64,000 nucleotides of DNA from Anopheles merus (Eukaryota > Arthropoda > Insecta > Diptera > Culicidae), in NCBI RefSeq assembly GCF_017562075.2, contig NC_054084.1:14522798-14586797 (forward strand). Direction: 5' to 3'. The position numbers were made by a program, and so were the translations under genes. This document shows, piece after piece, positions 49,905 to 64,000 of the stretch (positions are counted from its first letter, which is position 1; every line of letters begins with the position of its first letter). The notes under the pieces were generated by a model that saw only the letters and a program-made list of their open reading frames with translations, ran no database searches and was not told where the DNA came from.

Positions 49905-50690
49905 TGATAGAGAGTTTACATGCTATTTAGAATCTTGTTCATCTAATGGTTTTGGTTAGTTCGTCTGGAGTACCTACAGGTAGCGTGTTCAGTCCATTAC
50001 AATGTTTGTTAATGATATTTCAATTATTCTTCCCCCTGAAGGACATCTCTTGTATGCCGATGACATAAGGATGTATCTTCCTGTCACCAGTATGACTCTG
50101 ACAGTGTGATCCTTCAGAATTTTGTTAGTGTTTTCCGTACATGGTGTAATTGTAATTTTTTAGAACTATATCCTGATATATGTTCTGATATGAATGTCCT
50201 GATATATGATTTCGTTTACGCACTCTCGTAATCCGTTGACATTCAGTCATTGTTTCGATTCATGTGTAATCAATCGTGTTACTGTGGTATGAAATCTAAG
50301 CGTTTTGTTAGACTTAGGTGCATTGCTCGTGTGCGAGTACGTAATTGGTATATGAAGACTATTGATGTCATATGCAGAATATGTTAAGATCTACGGGACG
50401 TTTCTTGTCTTAAGGTTCTCTATTGTAGTCTGGTCCGTCCTATCCTTGAATATGCTAGTATTGTTTGGTGTTCTTCTCAAGCAGTGTGAAAATCCTGCCC
50501 GTACTTTAATTTAACCATTTGATTCCTTTCCAATGAGCTATAAATGTACGAATTCCGCACCTGTGAGTAATATGACCACTAGCTGAAGTTAGTTTAGTGT
50601 TGCTAGGTTAGCTTAATGTTTAGGTTTAATCATCATTGTATAACCTGTGCAGGCAAACAATTGAAATAAAATGAAATGAAATGAAACATA
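49905..50690 (+). pseudogene. Dead Jockey-like non-LTR retrotransposon (LINE) 3' fragment
   Basis: Translations in shifted frames give reverse-transcriptase hallmarks in the right order: SSGVPTGSVFSPL (about 49965), FVNDISIILPP, the catalytic box LLYADDIRMYL (about 50055), LQNFVSVFRTWCN, and LKVLYCSLVRPILEYASIVW (about 50415). Frameshifts and stops break the frame many times. The sequence ends in an AATGAAATGAAATGAAA tail like that of many insect LINEs. It is a 5'-truncated, decayed copy. Confidence 0.8.
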
Positions 50691-53600
50691 CTTTTTACTA
50701 TTATTAACGCTAGAAATAAAGATAAAAAACAAGCATTATCATTTTCACTGTTAACTGCAGAGTACGTAGAGAAAATTTACGATGAGAGCGTTACGTTGGC
50801 TTGCTTGGATTCTTCTCTATGTTCTGAGACAGTGTCGATTTTGCATAATTTTCTGCTCTTTTTCCCCTCTACTGAAAGAGACGAATTGTAGAGACGAAGA
50901 GAGTGATAGTATTAAACGATGATGATAGATTCACTTTTGCGGGGTTAGAAGGAAATCGACTACTACATGAAAGTAACGTAGTGTAACGTAACGCAATATA
51001 ACGATACGCGTAACACGTAACAAAAAGTCAACTAAATGCGCTAACTACTGGCCCGACATGGGCTCAAATATCTTATCTGTTACGTTTTATATGCACAACC
51101 GACTATCCTAATAAGGCAACACCTAGTCAGCCAATTGCCTCCATAAGTGAGCTCAGGCATTTCTATGATTGATTACGATTTTTAAGCCAAATTATTAGAA
51201 TATCCATGTCTGTCCCTGTCCATCGCATATGCTATGGTTTTGATGAGCTTTTTTTATTACTATTAATCCACTTTCCGCTTATCTTGCTTTTCTGATGCCT
51301 TTTCATCCTACCTTTCTTCTTATCTTATTTTCCTATCTTTCTTCCTATCTCTTTTCTTATGTTAATTTTGTTCAGAAAATTTCTTATTTTGTTATTTTTG
51401 TGCTTTTTTCGTTTTTTCTTGGTGTCCTATCTAGGAACCAATATTCTAACACTAATCTATTCAAAACATGAGAAAGAGAGCATTTTTAAATACGTTTTTC
51501 TCGGTAGTTAGGAGTAGTTTTTCTCAGTATTTAGGAGAAGATTTTCTCAGTTTTTAGAGATAAAATAGGTTTCTTCTCGCTGTCGATATTGATTTGCTGG
51601 TTCCCTCGGATGTGGATATGACTACTAATCCTGGTATTTACTACTAACAGCTTATTTATTTCAAACGAAACGATGATCCTGAAGAATTCTAGGAACTCGA
51701 TTAAAAATCCTAGCCCTTATCCACTGTCCTAAGACTATGCCCGTGAGAGTCATTTACATATTCGACTAAACGTCATCTCTTCCAGACCTCTCATTGCCGG
51801 ATGACGCCGGTGTGACCTTACGAGAGGCTACGGATTATGGAAACAGCACTGATAAGCATTGTGCCGGTTCTGATTTCAGTATTCAGTATGTACCATGTTA
51901 TTTGTCTATTGATGAACACAAATCAGTTAGCTCACCCCCTTTGTAGCCTAATGGAGGCCTGGCAAAACACCAAAAAGATGAATCAATAAGCCACAAAACA
52001 ACAACACTCCAGAGGCAAAACAACAAATACTACACCAGTGATTACTGAATCACAGCATCCGGCCATTTCCTACGCATATCGGTCGCTTAGTATCTTCTAA
52101 ATTTGCATACAACACCATTGATAACCGCTGGGCAACGTGACATAACGACATGCCCAGCAACAGCGGCATCCAAATACCCGGCAGTATGGTGGCGGGGTTA
52201 CTTAATAATGCAACCTAGTCGCACCGCACCACACCATACCAGCAGTACCAGTCCGATGGCAAGCCAAGGTGCGGCAATAGTTGTATGCTGGATTCAAATA
52301 CCAATCGCGACACACTGCCATTTGACCTTTCCTCTCGATGATGAACTCCGGCGGGACTGGTGGCGCACGACCGTAAGACCACCTCGGTCCACGTGGCACG
52401 TGTGCCGAGTCTGTGCTGCTACTACTGTTTAATTTACAATTTAATTCTACATTTATCTAGAGCTTTGGCTATTCAATTGGCTTTAGCCAATTATATCACG
52501 TGTTGTATAATCGCACGCACCAAGGCTTATCAAACCGTTAAGCAATTATAGTTTAGGGGGGAATTCTCGGGGGGGAATTAGAATCTCAATGGGAATGTTT
52601 GTTTTGAGTTCCGTTTAATTGCAGCTATTGGGGAATTTGCAGAATCTGAAGAAGAAAAATCACTAAAAACATAAACAAAACTGCACATCCCACAATGCCT
52701 ACCAAGAACATTCTACGAGGGGCACGGCCCCAACCATCTGCATCGATACCGCTCTCCACCCTTCGCTCACTGGTGCGTTCCTCCCTTCCGGAAACACACG
52801 CCGCCACGCAAAAACATGTCTTCCGCAAACAATGCGCACATCGCACAACTTTCACGATCATGGGTTGATCGTGCAGCGTCATCGCGCCTTGTCGAATGCG
52901 ATCCCTGCGGTATCATCATCATCTGCAGCCCTCAGCTCCCTCCCTCCGACGATTGCTCCACTACCCAGCGAAGTAACTCATTCAGAAATCCTTGAATCCT
53001 TGATGAAGCCACAACAGGCGCAATTTAAATACATCAATGCAGCTGCGAAGTGGTCTGCGCACACGCGCGTACACTTCCTTCCGTTTTGTTTCGCCGGCTT
53101 TTTTAGTCACTCTCCCTCGCTCTCTCCGCTCTCGTTACCTCTACCTCTGTCCTTATTAAAGTGTGCTAATATTAGGGCCAGTAATTGTGCGCGGTAAGGC
53201 GTCGCGTCTGCTGTTTACTGCGCAATCATGGTTGCATGGTGCACCGCTACCCTTGGAATACTAAAAAAAAAAAAACCAATATGCCGCCTTATGAGGAAGT
53301 GTCACCCCTTTCCGTGCACACACGAAAACCGCGCCTGGATGGGAGGGAGGGAAGCCGGGAAACGCCACCCGCTCGGACGCACTTGGCGCGTGCATGCGTA
53401 CGTGTGCATCCGGTCGGCGGCGCGCTTACCGGACACACCGTACGTACCGAGCGTGTGCTCAGCTGCGTTTGAATTTGAATTTAATCGGCCGCCGTTAGCA
53501 AGTAAATGACTTCCACTCTGTGTCCCCAGCAGCCCCTTCCCAGACGAGCCAGGGAAGCAAACTAGGCTAGGCAGTCGAAAGCACCACTGCGGAAGTACGA

Positions 53601-54947
53601 GCGATGCTTCTAGAGGACAAGGACAAACACACATGTAACCCGGTTCTGCTGCTGCTGCTGCTGCTGCACCAAACAAAGTTCGCAAAGGGCTCCCAGAGGG
53701 GTTTGGGACGCAGAAAGGCGAGGGGAATGAGTAGATACAAGTTCAAGTGTAATTTATTCAACCTAGACTCCGGCTCACTGGCTCACATCCGGTTCGAGTT
53801 AGCAACACCCGGGGCAGAGCGAGGCACAAAAATGTCCCAAAAAATCTGCCCAGTAAACAGACAGATTCTCAAAGAGAGCGTATGGAGAAGGGGGGGTGTA
53901 GTGTCCGGGGCAAGGAGTGAAGCGAGCGTCAGCGTTGCGCGGCGGGCTGCTTTACAAGTTTCAAAGTCAATGTATACGCACTTAAACTTTGCGCCGACTG
54001 CGTAAAGCGAGTTGCGTGCCGTATGGCTAATGCGCAGGATGGGTCCCCCCCCCCCCCTGGGGCGTCGTCATGCGTAACGCATGTCACTATGTCTTCCTCT
54101 TTTTTTCTTTGTTCTACCGAACAGTGGAACGTGGAAAGGAACGGTGGTGTCGATCTGCATTTAATTATGATTCATCCGCCGATAGCAACGCGAACGACGA
54201 CTGATTTTGGAGCCACTGTCCAGCGACTGCCCGAGCGAAAAGGGTACGAAATAATTGCACGCACAGGGGCACACGCACTAATCGGCGCACACGCAGAACA
54301 AGCGAAGGGTGGAAAGCATGCACATAAAACGGGGGGATTTGGGAGCGCAAAACATGCTCCAGAAACAAGCCGACCGGCGCAAAAAGGAAAGGATATCCAA
54401 AAACGGGACGAACAGCGGCGATTGTTGCTTGCTCATGTAAAATTTATCAAACATACCCACCACCACCACCAGCAGCACCATCACCACTACACGGGGACAT
54501 GGGAACAGGACAACACGTATGTCTAATTTCGGCCCGGCCCGGGAGCCCCCGAGAACCGTTACCAACACCAATGCCAGCGGATACGATTCGTCCTCTCTTC
54601 GTCCACCCTTTCTTCTACGTTCCACGCCATCCACTTCTTCTTCTTTTTCTTCGTCTTCTTCTTCGCCTGCGCACAAACTAAGCGCACACACACACACCAC
54701 ACACGCATTGATAAAAATTCAAATTATTCTCCCACTCTTCAGCATCAACCGCGCGCACAAACACACACACACACACTCTCAATCGCGTATAAGTTACAGC
54801 AATAGCGGTCAGCATGCCGCAGCGAAGGGCCGGGGATGGGAAGGGTGAAGGTACGGTGCGGGGAGGAGTGTGGGTATGGGCCGGGACGGTGGATCGGTGG
54901 CTGTTTCGGGGCATGACATCTTCCGGACAGCCCGATTGCTTATTCAT
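50691..54947. other. Intergenic DNA and 3' flank of the cyclase gene, no supported gene
   Basis: 50.7-52.6 kb is AT-rich. A stretch near 51035-51130 (GGCCCGACATGGGCTCAAAT, then CGACTATCCTAATAAGG) might be a very diverged SINE200 piece. 52.6-54.9 kb is GC-richer with CAG, CACCAC and CA runs and accidental frames up to 167 codons. Confidence 0.35.
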
Positions 54948-63561
<8,614 letters not shown>

Positions 63562-64000
63562 CTAGTGAAACAAGGAAAAAGATGTAAAATTTGGGAATCA
63601 TGAATCATAATTAAACAAATCTAATCATCCACTTCGGAAATATTTGAAACATTGGTTTCCCTTATTACATCAATTGTTCTACATCACACATGTTCTATTA
63701 CTCTAACGCGCGCTCAGTGTGTCGCGTCGACCTATGACGAGCACGACGCTGCTAGAGCACTGCCTAAGCGATCTAGCTCAGAACCAATAATTTGCTAGTG
63801 TTAGTGCAATCAAGCAATGATTTGCGCAAAAAAACAAAGCCAATTTTCCATGTAATTCAGATTTGGCTGGTAAAGCAGAAACTTCATCTTGCCAGTATTA
63901 ATTAGTTATCTATAGATCATGAGATCGGTCCAAATCAATTTGCATAATATTATAGTGCTTTTATCAATAGCTGGAACAAATCAATCTGTCTAACCGAGTC
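63562..64000. other. Intron of the cyclase gene running off the window
   Basis: A clean acceptor (TTTCACTAG) lies at 63562-63563, so this stretch is intron. I translated the minus strand and found no exon carrying the missing start of the C1 domain with its first metal-binding Asp. That exon must be beyond 64000. Confidence 0.6.

Overview
The window is animal nuclear DNA, almost certainly from an Anopheles mosquito, probably close to the An. gambiae group. Its genes have many introns with GT...AG boundaries. It carries an insect ecdysone-pathway cytochrome P450 of the CYP307 (Spook) family. It also has a SINE200-like tRNA-derived repeat, many short inverted-repeat (MITE) elements and abundant dinucleotide microsatellites. 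There is no sign of prokaryotic organisation. Most of the DNA is intergenic or intronic, and most long open frames are accidental or antisense.

Three genes are well supported, all on the minus strand. (1) A UBE2R/CDC34-class ubiquitin-conjugating enzyme (five coding exons between 28188 and 14813, 239 aa). Introns of about 4.1 kb and 8.4 kb hold transposon-derived sequence, and a simple-repeat-rich 3' flank follows. (2) A three-exon CYP307 P450 (36214 to 34447, 537 aa) with a TATA box near 36591-36597. (3) An adenylyl cyclase type 10 (soluble adenylyl cyclase) gene. Eighteen exons from 63561 to 54948 give an uninterrupted 1615-residue reading frame; the first exon(s), holding the start of the first cyclase domain, lie beyond the right edge.

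Layout: 1-9 kb is AT-rich intergenic DNA with nested MITEs and a long TAAA microsatellite. 9-14.8 kb is AT-rich DNA and probable 3' UTR or flank of the E2 gene. 14.8-28.2 kb is the E2 gene. 28.2-31 kb is its upstream region. 31-33.2 kb is a patch of mobile-element and gene-relic DNA, including a 431-bp element with perfect 22-bp terminal inverted repeats and a THAP-like fragment. 34.4-36.6 kb is CYP307. 37.6-54 kb is intergenic, with MITEs, a SINE, a dead Jockey-like LINE and one tentative two-exon gene (47.4-48.2 kb). 54.9-64 kb is the cyclase gene, with a 677-bp CA microsatellite and a GATTCATGAATC array in its introns.

The three genes are not an operon and no shared pathway is evident. The E2 works in SCF ubiquitination, CYP307 in ecdysteroid synthesis, and the cyclase in bicarbonate/ATP-sensed cAMP production. 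I did not find a convincing new multi-gene system. The most unusual items are the THAP-containing inverted-repeat element and the gene relics around it, the nested related MITEs at the left edge, and the complete-looking insect soluble adenylyl cyclase.
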